This document shows, in pieces, positions 6,961-15,755 of a stretch of 56,990 bases of DNA. A model generated the notes under the pieces. The model did not search any database and was not told the DNA's origin. It saw only the letters and a list, made by a program, of their open reading frames with translations. Source of the stretch: a virus. The position numbers and the translations under genes are program-made. Where the stretch lies: IMG/VR virus record IMGVR_UViG_3300042991_000632, positions 91,036 through 148,025 of that record, one strand, 5' to 3'. The number at the start of each line of letters is the position of its first letter. Positions within the stretch are counted from its first letter, which is position 1.

Positions 6961-9900
6961 TTATTCAACTGATAGTGTTGAAATACCATTATCACCCAAT
7001 GTTACGTTAATCAAATAGTCAGGATTGATCTCATGATTATGTTCAATGATTAATACCTTCTTAACATTTGATTTAATCATTTGAAGAATTTCAATAAATT
7101 CCTCAACACTGTTTTCATCCAGTTTACCCATGACTTCATCGAGTAGGAAAATCGTTGGTTTTGCCTTCACATTGATTTGGTTTAACGCAAATTTTAATAC
7201 AACACTTGCAAAAGTTCTTTCTTTACCACTGGCACTAATACAATCAATAATTGATGCTGGTCTATCATTATACGTCAATTTTGGTTTTAAATCGTCCTGA
7301 TCAAGCCATACCTTAAACGGTGCAACTGTTAGAATGTTCTGCAACGTAATATTGATTTTAGGTATTATGTAGTTGGCTAACATCTGTCTTGGAATACCAT
7401 CACGATGAACGCATTTCTTATAAAGAATCATAACTAAATCACGATGTTCTTGTGCCTTAAAATCTTCAATCAATTTATTGTTGGCTGTTATTCTTGCTTC
7501 CTTTTCAATAACGCTTGATTTCTTTATAAGAATGGTTTCTTTTTTTGTTGATTCTTCGGCTTCAAGTTCGGTTATTTTCAGTTTTGCTGCCGTAATGCCC
7601 TTTTCAATTTTTTGATTTTCTTCAATTTGTTTTAAACTGTTCTCATGATTATCAATTTTCTGTTGAAGAATATTAATCTTTAATTGTTCATTTTGAACTA
7701 AAGTTGGTATCTGATTTAATTCAGTTTGAAGTTCTTTACGCTTTTCAACATCATTCTTGTCATTAGTTAAGTCTCCGATTTCTTTCTGCACAGATTCCAT
7801 CTCAAGTGCAGCATCCTCAATCAGTATCTTTATTTTACCAATTTCAAGTTTTTTCTCATCAATAGTACGCTGATGTTCAGCCTTATTAACAGTCTCCTTA
7901 ATGTTAATCTTATTGGCAATTGCAAACATTTCTTTCTCTTTTTCACCAATAATTTTGGCAATATGATCAATATGTTCCTGCTTCTTTATTTCCTGACCAC
8001 ACTGACTACAAACCTTACTATTCTTTGCTTCCTGAATTTCTTTTTTTAGTTTAGCACCATCTTCTTTTAGTTTAAAAATATCACCATTGATAATTTCAAT
8101 TGCATGTTCTTCATCACGCACAACTTGTTCAATGTTTTTGATTTTTAATTTTTCATTGTATTCATTGGTTTTATGGTCATCCTTTTTTTGAATTAATTCA
8201 TTTAACCTTGCTTCGTCATATGTCTGTTTCAATGGTATGATACTTTGATCTAAAACCGATTTTCGTGCGTTATAATCAGTTATGTTCTTCTTATGATCAT
8301 CTATGTCACCCTGAACCTTATTAACGTCCAGAGAGTAGATTTCGGGGTCTATTTTGAATAATTTCTTTGTTAGTGTTTCAACATAATCTCTGCCGATCTT
8401 TAATCGGTTCTGTGTGTCGGGAAGACTCACAGTTTCGATTTCTTTAATTTCAACATCAAGAATGCGTATCTCATCATTTAATGTTGTATTCTGCAGTGTT
8501 GTTGCTTCAATATTACATGTGATTCTACTTAAATCATTAACCTTTTTCTGATATGCCTTTAACCCTTCAAGTTTTTTATCGAAAATATCCAAACCGCTAT
8601 CAAATAAAAGTGAATCAACAAACACTGCCATATCATTTGATAATATTCTGTTTAGTGTATCAGATGTTGTCATAACAATACGCATGAAGTTATCATATGA
8701 TCCAATGATTGCCTCAATTCTTTTTTGTGTTTTATTTCTTCTATCTTCATCAAGTTTTTCGAGTGATGTTTCATCGTTCATTTCATCATCCGGTGTTGGA
8801 AGAAGATAGTAACTTAATGTAGTTGGTGCACCATTAACTTCACCACTCCTTGTCTTGGTGATTTCAGTTCTTTTCTTTATTCCATAGTATTCACCATTTG
8901 CTTCCAATACAAGATATCCTTCGCAGAAAGTTGCACCATTTCGATTATTAACAAAACGAATATCACCATATTTCATTCTGGTCTCAGTTTCCAGTGTTTT
9001 GCCGAAAAGAATATATGATATGAGTTTCATGATTGTTGTTTTCCCGGCAGTATTCATCCCGGTTATCTGAAACAAACCATCCATATCACGCCAATCAACA
9101 TCTAATTCGGCATATGACATGAAATTTTTTCCACCGAATTTAATAATATTCCATTCAACACTTGCCTCATTCTCAATTTCAACCTCTTTTAATATTTCCT
9201 CATCAAGCAATAGAATATCGTTAATTATTTTTTCTTCAGTTCCAATTTTTTCCAAATATTCTTTGAAAATTTCATGTTGAACAGTATTTTCACTTATATT
9301 TTGTAATGTTATATCCTCATTTACTTCTAATTTTTCACTTTCGATAAATTCATTTTTATGTGAAATAACTATGTTTCCGTATTTTGTTTTAACATATTCA
9401 ATCACCTTTCTTTCATTATCTTTTGTTCTGGTTTGTGGTAATGTGCCCCAGACAAATCTTATCCTCATAAATTTAGTTGGATTTTCTATTTCAAAATCCA
9501 AGTCATCAAAGTCGGTATATGGTGTGATACGAACATTTTTAAATGAATATTCATTTTCGATTGGTATTAGTTCAGCGACTTTATTTTCAACATCCCAAAG
9601 CATGTAACCATGAAAATTATCATCACCCTCAGTAACATCTTGTGCTATCAACGAACCACAATATGCCTTAGTCATTTCCTTGTCTAAGAATTGCATGCGG
9701 TGTATGTCGCCAAACATTGAAATATCACCTTTGAAATCACTTATTTTATAAAGTGATTTACTTTTCATATCAAATCCGGTTGTGGTTTTACAACCATTTA
9801 CGGGGTCGTGAAATAAATCAATAGCAATATAATCACCATTGATTTTCAGTTTCTCATATATCTTTCCTTCTTTTGTCTTCCAAGGATTATTTTTTGGTTC

Positions 9901-10290
9901 ACCATGATGCCAAACAAACCAAGCAATGTTTTCATCATAATAAACATCACTTTTATCGTAATAAATAACATCTGGATTGTTTAATGTTTTAACAATAGCA
10001 CGAATACTATCAACACGTTTAAGATTCTTTTTTCTGCAATCATGATTACCTCTGGTAATGCGAACTGGTGCTATTTTACTCAGAGCATTGAGTAATTCGT
10101 TAGCCATGATTAATTGTTCACCCTGAAGATCAAGATAATCATGAACCAAATCACCAACAATAACAATTCTATCGGGTTTTTTTCCTTTTACTGATTTTAT
10201 TAGATTTTTAAATACTTTCTCATATTCATCGTTTCTTGTTGGGGTTTTGCGGATATGGATATCCGCAAGATGTACTATTGTTTTAATCAT
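6961..10290 (-). CDS. Fused Mre11/SbcD-Rad50/SbcC-like recombination nuclease (T4 gp47-gp46 in one chain)
   Basis: Residues 1-240 are a calcineurin-type nuclease: HLADIHIR (7-14), GDLVHD (46-51), RGNHD (80-84) and GDIHRM (194-199). From about 378 a Rad50-type ATPase follows, with Walker A GMNTAGKTT (411-419), long coiled-coil arms, a zinc hook CSQCG (761-765) at the centre, an ABC signature-like SASGKE near 1021, and Walker B TIFLLDE (1046-1052). In T4 the two activities are separate proteins, gp47 and gp46; here they form one 1109-residue chain. The complex resects DNA ends for recombination-dependent replication and may degrade host DNA. It has its own Bacteroidota-type promoter. Confidence 0.92.
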   Translation of the reverse strand: MIKTIVHLADIHIRKTPTRNDEYEKVFKNLIKSVKGKKPDRIVIVGDLVHDYLDLQGEQLIMANELLNALSKIAPVRITRGNHDCRKKNLKRVDSIRAIVKTLNNPDVIYYDKSDVYYDENIAWFVWHHGEPKNNPWKTKEGKIYEKLKINGDYIAIDLFHDPVNGCKTTTGFDMKSKSLYKISDFKGDISMFGDIHRMQFLDKEMTKAYCGSLIAQDVTEGDDNFHGYMLWDVENKVAELIPIENEYSFKNVRITPYTDFDDLDFEIENPTKFMRIRFVWGTLPQTRTKDNERKVIEYVKTKYGNIVISHKNEFIESEKLEVNEDITLQNISENTVQHEIFKEYLEKIGTEEKIINDILLLDEEILKEVEIENEASVEWNIIKFGGKNFMSYAELDVDWRDMDGLFQITGMNTAGKTTIMKLISYILFGKTLETETRMKYGDIRFVNNRNGATFCEGYLVLEANGEYYGIKKRTEITKTRSGEVNGAPTTLSYYLLPTPDDEMNDETSLEKLDEDRRNKTQKRIEAIIGSYDNFMRIVMTTSDTLNRILSNDMAVFVDSLLFDSGLDIFDKKLEGLKAYQKKVNDLSRITCNIEATTLQNTTLNDEIRILDVEIKEIETVSLPDTQNRLKIGRDYVETLTKKLFKIDPEIYSLDVNKVQGDIDDHKKNITDYNARKSVLDQSIIPLKQTYDEARLNELIQKKDDHKTNEYNEKLKIKNIEQVVRDEEHAIEIINGDIFKLKEDGAKLKKEIQEAKNSKVCSQCGQEIKKQEHIDHIAKIIGEKEKEMFAIANKINIKETVNKAEHQRTIDEKKLEIGKIKILIEDAALEMESVQKEIGDLTNDKNDVEKRKELQTELNQIPTLVQNEQLKINILQQKIDNHENSLKQIEENQKIEKGITAAKLKITELEAEESTKKETILIKKSSVIEKEARITANNKLIEDFKAQEHRDLVMILYKKCVHRDGIPRQMLANYIIPKINITLQNILTVAPFKVWLDQDDLKPKLTYNDRPASIIDCISASGKERTFASVVLKFALNQINVKAKPTIFLLDEVMGKLDENSVEEFIEILQMIKSNVKKVLIIEHNHEINPDYLINVTLGDNGISTLSVE

Positions 10291-10305
10291 ACATATAAAT
10301 TTTTA

Positions 10306-10336
10306 CAAATATAAATACAATCTGCCAAAATGTCAA
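10306..10336 (-). promoter_or_regulatory. Bacteroidota-type promoter for the fused nuclease
   Basis: On the minus strand, TTG (10336-10334, within CTTGACA), 20 nt, then TATATTTG (10313-10306), matching the Bacteroidota TTTG/TAnnTTTG pattern. The ATG is 15 nt downstream. Confidence 0.65.
10310..10318 (-). promoter_or_regulatory. GTATTTATA motif overlapping a host-type promoter
   Basis: Exact motif, 19 nt before the nuclease ATG. Its last bases are also the first bases of the TATATTTG element, so both classes may act here. Confidence 0.45.
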
Positions 10337-10380
10337 GGTATTTTATAAACAATATGTCGAGGTTTCCGATTGATTAGTTT

Positions 10381-11040
10381 CTAATCATAAAATAAATCAC
10401 AATTGTTTTTTTTGAGTTTAGTTTTTAGATAATTCACACGATTACTAACTGTTGAACTTGTGAGTTCAAATTCTTTTCCAATTTCACAATATTCATATCC
10501 TTCCACATATTTCATATTTAATAGTGTGAAATCAGATGGTGATATTTGATTTGATATATGAGTAATTGAATTACAGATTTCAAAATCACAGGTGTTGCTT
10601 AATGTTATTGTGTTATTATCGCTTGAATATGTAAATGTATTCGGTGATGCTATAATGTTATTTGTCCATTCAGGTAAACCGTTTTCATCACTTTCATATT
10701 TGCAAGAACATGTGAGGCTAATCTGGTTATCACTGGAAACATTATTTGATAATGCAACATTACATCTCCACGCATCAATCATGTAATGTCTCGTGATTGT
10801 TAATACCCAAGATTTAAAACTTGCTTTTTCTGGATCGTATTTATCAAGATTGTAGAAAATTTTAATCAAAATATTTGAAACACAGTCATCAAAATCATCA
10901 TCATAAATTTTGGGAAATTTAGATTTCAAATAGTCTTCAATGATTTTTTTATATTTGTCGTAAAATTTTTCTTCAGCAACTCTATTTTTATTTAAAACAC
11001 CTTCAATTAATTCGAGTGTTTCTTTGTCTTCTTTCAACAT
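10381..11040 (-). CDS. Phage-encoded sigma-70/ECF-type RNA polymerase sigma factor
   Basis: Region 2 is seen at about residues 25-95: FYDKYKKIIEDYLKSK, then DDFDDCVSNILIKIFYNLDKYD and FKSWVLTITRHYMIDAWR, the helices that bind the -10 element. Region 4 is at the C-terminus: DFTLLNMKYVEGYEYCEIGKEF and SSTVSNRVNYLKTKLKK, a helix-turn-helix. Between them lies an unusually long Ser/Thr/Asn/Cys-rich linker of about 80 residues. It is a candidate for reading the GTATTTATA promoters. I chose the ATG at 11040; an in-frame ATG at 11076 would lengthen the overlap with the primase gene from 38 to 74 bases. Confidence 0.8.
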   Translation of the reverse strand: MLKEDKETLELIEGVLNKNRVAEEKFYDKYKKIIEDYLKSKFPKIYDDDFDDCVSNILIKIFYNLDKYDPEKASFKSWVLTITRHYMIDAWRCNVALSNNVSSDNQISLTCSCKYESDENGLPEWTNNIIASPNTFTYSSDNNTITLSNTCDFEICNSITHISNQISPSDFTLLNMKYVEGYEYCEIGKEFELTSSTVSNRVNYLKTKLKKNNCDLFYD

Positions 11041-12031
11041 ACGGTTTCTGTAATTTTTGAATAAAATAATCTTCAACCGTTAAACTTCTTGCACTACGTA
11101 AACTTTTAATTACCTCATCAATGCCTTTATTTCTTCTTAGTTCATCCAAATCTTCATCTGTTGGGAGTTTAACGATCTTGACCCTATCCTCATAGCCGAC
11201 ATATATGTTATTCAACGTATAATATAATTGAACGGCATTTTTATAAGCATCCGGGTCTAATAATACAATAACTTCAGGTTTCAGTTCTTTCAATTTCAAA
11301 AATAGTAATGTTGACAGTGTTTTTCCCAGCATTGGTATTATATTTACCGGGAATGATAACATTTCAAATGCACCTTCAACAAGGTATACAGTAGAGTCCC
11401 AATTCACAAATCCCTCATTAAAAATGATCTTATCTTTATCCGCAAATGGATTCAGATATTTTCTTTTCTTTTCTGCGGGATCATAACTTCTTGCAACAAA
11501 ATAATTTATTTCGCCATTAATATCATATGACGGAATGATTATTCTTTTTGCATATTTTCCAGTAGTACAAAAACCAAGCCGATATTTTAGAATAATTTCT
11601 TTAGATATCTTTCGATTCAATAATAAATAACTATATGCTTCAAAATGTTCAATATTACCACTATCCATTTGTGAAAACAATATCATTTCACTTGGAAGTT
11701 TAACCTGAACATATTCCTTTTCATCTTCAGCATAATCATAATCATGAAATATACCAGCATATGATTTGTATAATTCATAATCGGCAGCACTCCCAAACAT
11801 TCTTATAAGTCTGCCTAATGATCCAGAAAATTTTGGTTCATCGCATTTCCAGCATCTGAACATGCGTTTGGCAGTATTGATCTCAAGATTGTATTTACCG
11901 TCAGGATATGCTAAACCATCTCTTTCTTGGCAACGAGGACAGTTAGTTTGCACTTGTTCAGACATATGCAAACCTTTAACATCGCTAAAGATGTTATTAA
12001 TGATCGAATGAAATTCTTGACCCCTAACCAT
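11003..12031 (-). CDS. DnaG-like primase
   Basis: An N-terminal zinc-binding domain has CPRC at 31-34 and CWKC at 60-63. A central region LLNRKISKEIILKYRLGFC leads to a Toprim domain with VYLVEGAFE (the conserved Glu) and VIVLLDPDA (the DxD pair). This is the order of DnaG/T4 gp61-type primases, which make RNA primers for lagging-strand synthesis. The longest open frame begins at 12091, but its first 20 residues read through the promoter. The ATG at 12031 lies 5 nt after a TATATTTG element and is preferred. No helicase domain is present in this chain. The sigma gene overlaps its 3' end. Confidence 0.85.
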   Translation of the reverse strand: MVRGQEFHSIINNIFSDVKGLHMSEQVQTNCPRCQERDGLAYPDGKYNLEINTAKRMFRCWKCDEPKFSGSLGRLIRMFGSAADYELYKSYAGIFHDYDYAEDEKEYVQVKLPSEMILFSQMDSGNIEHFEAYSYLLLNRKISKEIILKYRLGFCTTGKYAKRIIIPSYDINGEINYFVARSYDPAEKKRKYLNPFADKDKIIFNEGFVNWDSTVYLVEGAFEMLSFPVNIIPMLGKTLSTLLFLKLKELKPEVIVLLDPDAYKNAVQLYYTLNNIYVGYEDRVKIVKLPTDEDLDELRRNKGIDEVIKSLRSARSLTVEDYFIQKLQKPYVERRQRNTRIN

Positions 12032-12036
12032 GAGTA

Positions 12037-12067
12037 CAAATATAAGAAAAATATAAATTATATCAAA
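12037..12067 (-). promoter_or_regulatory. Bacteroidota-type promoter for the primase
   Basis: TTTG (12067-12064), 19 nt, TATATTTG (12044-12037) on the minus strand. The -33 part lies in the last codons of the repeat/GIY-YIG gene. Only 5 nt separate TATATTTG from the ATG, so the mRNA would be almost leaderless. Confidence 0.6.
12038..12051. repeat. 14-bp direct repeat, left copy
   Basis: AAATATAAGAAAAA, repeated exactly at 13600-13613. The two copies flank the GIY-YIG repeat gene and both sit at promoter positions. Confidence 0.6.
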
Positions 12068-13593
12068 GAAATCGTTAACATATGTGTACATATTTCATTA
12101 AGCCAACCGTTTCTTTTTGCTGCATTATATGCGCTATTGAAACATAATTTAAATTCTTTTTTTGTTTTGCATTTCAATGCTGCCTCTTGACACTTTTCTT
12201 TTATCCAATAATTATTTGGTTTGTGCCATTCAATTGATATGTGTGAAAACATGTCATCAAGCCATCCATTTTTTTTTGCAGCACGATATGCTCCACTATA
12301 TTTTTCAATAAATTCTGTTCTTGTTTTACATAATAATGCTTTTTCCTTACATCTTTCTTTAGTGGTATAATATAATTTCCCACCTGTCATATGAGCACAT
12401 ACTTCAACAAGCCAACCATGTTTACATGTAGCACCATATGCTTTAGGACTTTTTTTATAAAATTCCATTCTTGAGTTATATTTTAATGCTTCTAACTTAC
12501 ACATTTCAAGAGTCCAAATCATCAGACCACCACCCGTTTCACCACCTCTTTTAATATTTAACATATTCCATCCATTTTCTCTATATTTCTTTATATACTC
12601 TCTTTCCAAAATAACAGCATTGTCAATTGGAATATATTCTGTTAATTGTTTTATGACTGGTTGTAAATTCGTTTCCTTTATGTGTTTGGTAACACCATCC
12701 TTTTCATTTGATTTTCTAATTAAATTTCTTCTTTTTATATCATATGTCAAACCAACATATGCAAAATTATCTGGAAATTCATACACATATACGCACCTAA
12801 ATACCCAATTTCCAATTCTTTTAAAATGTGTGGTAATTTCATCAAGCCATCCATTTAATGATGCTGAAGAATATGCAGATGAATGATTTTGATAAAATTC
12901 TTTTCTTGTTTTACATTTTAACGCTTCTTCATAGCACCTTTCTTTAGTCCAATAATTAAGTGGTTTATTTCCTTCTGTCATGTGTGAACACACGACATCA
13001 AGTAAATTATTTTTCTGTGCATAATCATAGGCTCGATGACAACCTTTAACAAAATCAACTCTTGTGTTATATTTTAACGCTTCTTCTTGGCATTTTTCTA
13101 TTGTCCAATTTCTACTAACCATATGAGAACAAATTTCTTCATACCACCCATTTTGTTTCGCAGACCAATATGCGCTCTTTTCATTTTGATGTAATTCATT
13201 TTTTGTTTTATATTTCAACGCAGTACTATGACATCTTTCTTTTGTCCAATATCCACTTGGTTTATGTAGTTCTATTATATGGGTACATATTTGATCTAAA
13301 ATACCCTTTCTTAAACTCCAATTATATGCACCATGACTATTAAGAGAAAATTCAGACCTACTATTATACTTCAACGCTTCTTGATGGCATGTTTCTTTAG
13401 TCCAATGAACGCTTACTGGTCTTAATCTTATCATGTGTGAACAAACATCATCTTGCCACCCATTTTTCATTGCTTTTCGAGCAGCACTTCCAGAAGATTC
13501 GCTAAATTCTTTTCTTGTTTTATATTTTAATGCTTCTTCTCGACATCTTTCCTTAGTCCAATAATTTGGTGATTTGCGTTTTTGTTTCATCAT
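12058..13593 (-). CDS. GIY-YIG homing-type endonuclease embedded in eight helical repeats
   Basis: Counting from the ATG at 13593 (511 residues), there are eight repeats of about 44 residues with pattern (Y/H/N)WTKExC..EALKYxTRxEF...AY..A..NGW...IC.HM, at about 11-54, 64-106, 115-158, 162-205, 214-257, 359-402, 408-452 and 461-505. Between repeats five and six sits a GIY-YIG nuclease domain (about 263-355), with VYVYEF...AYVGLTYDIKRRN and a later Glu in ILEREYI. The repeats are probably modular DNA-binding units that direct cutting, and the gene is likely a mobile intergenic element. The open frame extends to 13653, but its first 20 residues cross the terminator, so the double ATG at 13593/13590 is taken as the start. 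Confidence 0.8.
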   Translation of the reverse strand: MMKQKRKSPNYWTKERCREEALKYKTRKEFSESSGSAARKAMKNGWQDDVCSHMIRLRPVSVHWTKETCHQEALKYNSRSEFSLNSHGAYNWSLRKGILDQICTHIIELHKPSGYWTKERCHSTALKYKTKNELHQNEKSAYWSAKQNGWYEEICSHMVSRNWTIEKCQEEALKYNTRVDFVKGCHRAYDYAQKNNLLDVVCSHMTEGNKPLNYWTKERCYEEALKCKTRKEFYQNHSSAYSSASLNGWLDEITTHFKRIGNWVFRCVYVYEFPDNFAYVGLTYDIKRRNLIRKSNEKDGVTKHIKETNLQPVIKQLTEYIPIDNAVILEREYIKKYRENGWNMLNIKRGGETGGGLMIWTLEMCKLEALKYNSRMEFYKKSPKAYGATCKHGWLVEVCAHMTGGKLYYTTKERCKEKALLCKTRTEFIEKYSGAYRAAKKNGWLDDMFSHISIEWHKPNNYWIKEKCQEAALKCKTKKEFKLCFNSAYNAAKRNGWLNEICTHMLTISLI

Positions 13594-13599
13594 ACAGGT

Positions 13600-13613
13600 A
13601 AATATAAGAAAAA
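13600..13613. repeat. 14-bp direct repeat, right copy
   Basis: Exact copy of 12038-12051, next to the terminator and just upstream of the repeat/GIY-YIG gene. On the minus strand it reads into TATATTTA, 19 nt from a TTTG at 13629-13626, giving a weak host-type promoter for that gene. Confidence 0.6.
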
Positions 13614-13641
13614 AATGCTCTAAAGCAAAACATTTTAGAGC
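13610..13641 (-). terminator. Intrinsic terminator
   Basis: 8-bp stem GCTCTAAA (arms 13617-13624 and 13634-13641), 9-nt loop, then ATTTTTTTC on the minus strand. It ends the transcript of the coiled-coil gene at 13667-14176. Confidence 0.75.
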
Positions 13642-13666
13642 AATTAATTTCAAATCAAGATTTAAA

Positions 13667-14176
13667 TTAAAACCTTTTAATTTTATTAACTTCAGGAAAC
13701 AAATCCATCATTCTATCCAACATGTATCTTACGAAAACAGTTGTTGAATTTCTTGTTTGCTGTGGATACTTCAAATAATTTGTTTGAAGTTCATTAAAAA
13801 GCATTAAAACACCATCGTTTGACACGTGAGGTGTATTTACACCTGCCCTTAGTTTCTGATTTTCATCGAAAATTTTTCGATAATCATTTTTGGCTATTTC
13901 AACTTCACTCTTTAACAATTCATTTTCCGATGTTAATGCTGTAACTTGCTCACTAAGCCATTCAACGTCTTGTGGCTTATTGTCGTCAAGTTCAAGAACA
14001 TTTTCATCTTTTTTTGATGTTAAATTAACATCGCTAAGTAATTCTTCAACTTTTTGTTTAGCCTTTACATCTCTTTCTTCTGCCGGAGTTAGTTGTTTTA
14101 CCTCTGCAGGTATTTTTGCTTCGGAAGATTTTTTTCCGGTTTTTACAAAACTCATTAATTTTTTAGTACTTGCCAT
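13667..14176 (-). CDS. Conserved phage protein with coiled coil, 169 aa
   Basis: A lysine-rich N-terminus (1-25) and a charged linker lead to a leucine-zipper-like coiled coil (about 80-120: WLSEQVTALTSENELLKSEV). A compact C-terminal domain follows, NDGVLMLFNELQTNYLKYPQ, ending RYMLDRMMDLFPEVNKIKRF. I recall homologous tails in other large phages, next to a phosphoesterase as here, without known function. A GTG at 14185 is in frame; the ATG at 14176, just past the stop of the upstream phosphoesterase gene (TAA at 14178-14180), is the simpler start. It may be a partner of that phosphoesterase; inference from position only. Confidence 0.7.
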   Translation of the reverse strand: MASTKKLMSFVKTGKKSSEAKIPAEVKQLTPAEERDVKAKQKVEELLSDVNLTSKKDENVLELDDNKPQDVEWLSEQVTALTSENELLKSEVEIAKNDYRKIFDENQKLRAGVNTPHVSNDGVLMLFNELQTNYLKYPQQTRNSTTVFVRYMLDRMMDLFPEVNKIKRF

Positions 14177-14177
14177 T

Positions 14178-15680
14178 TTACTCACTTATTATTTTCATAT
14201 TTGAATTTATGTGTGCAAGCAAACCTTTTTCATCATTCCAGATGAATCCGTCTGCACCCTTAACTGCACCAACAAAACCTTTTTTATGATGCCATTCTTC
14301 CGTACCAGTAAGACTTGAAAGATATCTAACCGTTACACCTAAATCCTCATTTAATGTTCTTATTTTATCAAGTGTTGCTGAATATTTCATATCTCTTTTT
14401 CTATGAATATGACCAACATGAAACTCATGATATATTGTTTCACTCCAATGAGGTTTTGATTCATGATCATTTGCCATAATCATAGGAAGTGAACCTTCTT
14501 TTTCTTCACTACCATGTGTAAATCCAAGCAATACCTTACCAAAACGATAATATTTTCTTGGTGATGCACCATTGATTATTGAAACAGTTTTATCGTTATT
14601 AAACCATGCTTCAAGATATTTACCCATGTAATAACTGCGTTCAAAATCATGATTACCGGGGATGACAATCACATCAACAGGAACACCTGTTTGTTTCAAC
14701 ATATTGATTGCATCAACAAGAAGTTGTACACCAACATTAAATGTTTTTTGCCAACGAAGGTCTTCGTCCTGCTGAGTTCCCTGTGTGGTTGTATTAAATA
14801 TTGTATCACTATTGAAGAAGTCGTTACCAACCGGGAACAGTATTCTGGAAAAATCAAATCTGCTTGCGGTGATCAGCAAATCGTTAATTGCATCCAAAAA
14901 TCTCCTGCGTGCTATTTTGGTGTCATAATTTTCACCAGTTTCACCACCCCACGCTAACTTACCTAAATGTAAATCGAAAATACATAATTCAAGAAGATTA
15001 TTTTCATCAGGTTTTATTTCAAAATTTGTTACATCAAGAATTGGTGGCTCATATCCTCTGATCATTTCAAGAAAAACTTCACCAGCAAGCCTATCTCTAA
15101 CAACTTGAAGTCGTCTTTCAAGGTCTGCTCTCACCTGAAAGTTCTGAATTGTTCTTGCAAATCCATCTTTCCAAGCAGTAACATCCCATTTATTGAGGCG
15201 AGTACGTGTAACTTTCCAAATTTGAGAATCTACATTACAATACTCAAGCAGGTCATCTAATGTTTTAATGTGATTTTTGGGGTAACTTTCAGTGCCTTCA
15301 AACACTGGTGTTTCCGTAAACAATGGTTTGTCGGTTATGATACTTAAAACTGCTTTATTGCCATGCTGATTGAAATCAAATTCGTCTTTCTTGTTTCCAA
15401 CTGGAATGTCAGCAGGTTTTTCTTTTTCAATTACAACAGTTTCTTCATTTTTCAATCCGAATGTTTTATTTTCAATGTATTTTGTGTATGTGGTGTCGAA
15501 CTGTGAAAAAAGTTCATCTTCAAGATTGCCCTGTTCATACTTTTCATAAACAACGGCTTTAATGTTTTTTACATACGTATCAGCATATCCATTTTTAACG
15601 GATGCTTCTTTAACTGATATTTGATTTTCGATTGCATAATTGATTATTTCTACCGCTTTTTCTATTCGTTCTTTTGTCAT
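14178..15680 (-). CDS. Calcineurin-like metallophosphoesterase, 500 aa
   Basis: Residues 1-60 resemble a helix-turn-helix (AVEIINYAIENQISVKEASV...YVKNIKAV). The catalytic domain (about 230-440) has the metal-binding series FDLHLGKL, VGNDFFNSD, PGNHDFERS, FTHGSEE and HVGHIHRKRD. This places it with Mre11/SbcD-like and phage phosphoesterases, but it has no ATPase partner of its own and differs from the fused nuclease at 6961-10290. It probably cuts DNA or a nucleotide substrate during takeover or recombination. The N-terminal HTH suggests DNA binding. It has a host-type promoter 40 nt upstream and is co-transcribed with the coiled-coil gene. Confidence 0.8.
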   Translation of the reverse strand: MTKERIEKAVEIINYAIENQISVKEASVKNGYADTYVKNIKAVVYEKYEQGNLEDELFSQFDTTYTKYIENKTFGLKNEETVVIEKEKPADIPVGNKKDEFDFNQHGNKAVLSIITDKPLFTETPVFEGTESYPKNHIKTLDDLLEYCNVDSQIWKVTRTRLNKWDVTAWKDGFARTIQNFQVRADLERRLQVVRDRLAGEVFLEMIRGYEPPILDVTNFEIKPDENNLLELCIFDLHLGKLAWGGETGENYDTKIARRRFLDAINDLLITASRFDFSRILFPVGNDFFNSDTIFNTTTQGTQQDEDLRWQKTFNVGVQLLVDAINMLKQTGVPVDVIVIPGNHDFERSYYMGKYLEAWFNNDKTVSIINGASPRKYYRFGKVLLGFTHGSEEKEGSLPMIMANDHESKPHWSETIYHEFHVGHIHRKRDMKYSATLDKIRTLNEDLGVTVRYLSSLTGTEEWHHKKGFVGAVKGADGFIWNDEKGLLAHINSNMKIISE

Positions 15681-15695
15681 GTTAATATAAATTTA

Positions 15696-15704
15696 TATAA
15701 ATAT
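15696..15704 (-). promoter_or_regulatory. Near-match to GTATTTATA motif
   Basis: ATATTTATA on the minus strand, 15 nt before the phosphoesterase ATG; one mismatch in the first base. Confidence 0.35.
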
Positions 15705-15720
15705 TATTTTAAAATTTTGT

Positions 15721-15751
15721 CAAACATATAACAAATATATCAAATTGTCAA
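15721..15751 (-). promoter_or_regulatory. Bacteroidota-type promoter for the phosphoesterase
   Basis: TTG (15751-15749, within CTTGACA), 20 nt, TATGTTTG (15728-15721) on the minus strand, 40 nt before the ATG. Confidence 0.65.
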
Positions 15752-15755
15752 GGTT

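Noticed and set aside
10371-10387. Hairpin TGATTAG/CTAATCA near the end of the sigma gene as a terminator
   Set aside because: The 7-bp AT-rich stem is not followed by a T run on either strand, so it does not qualify.
12058-13593. Regularly spaced DNA repeats as a CRISPR array
   Set aside because: The repeat is at the protein level (about 44 codons, diverged DNA), all in one open frame, with no constant repeat plus spacer layout.
15681-15755. tRNA or small RNA gene in the intergenic gap
   Set aside because: The gap is too short and AT-rich for a tRNA cloverleaf, and it is explained by promoter elements.
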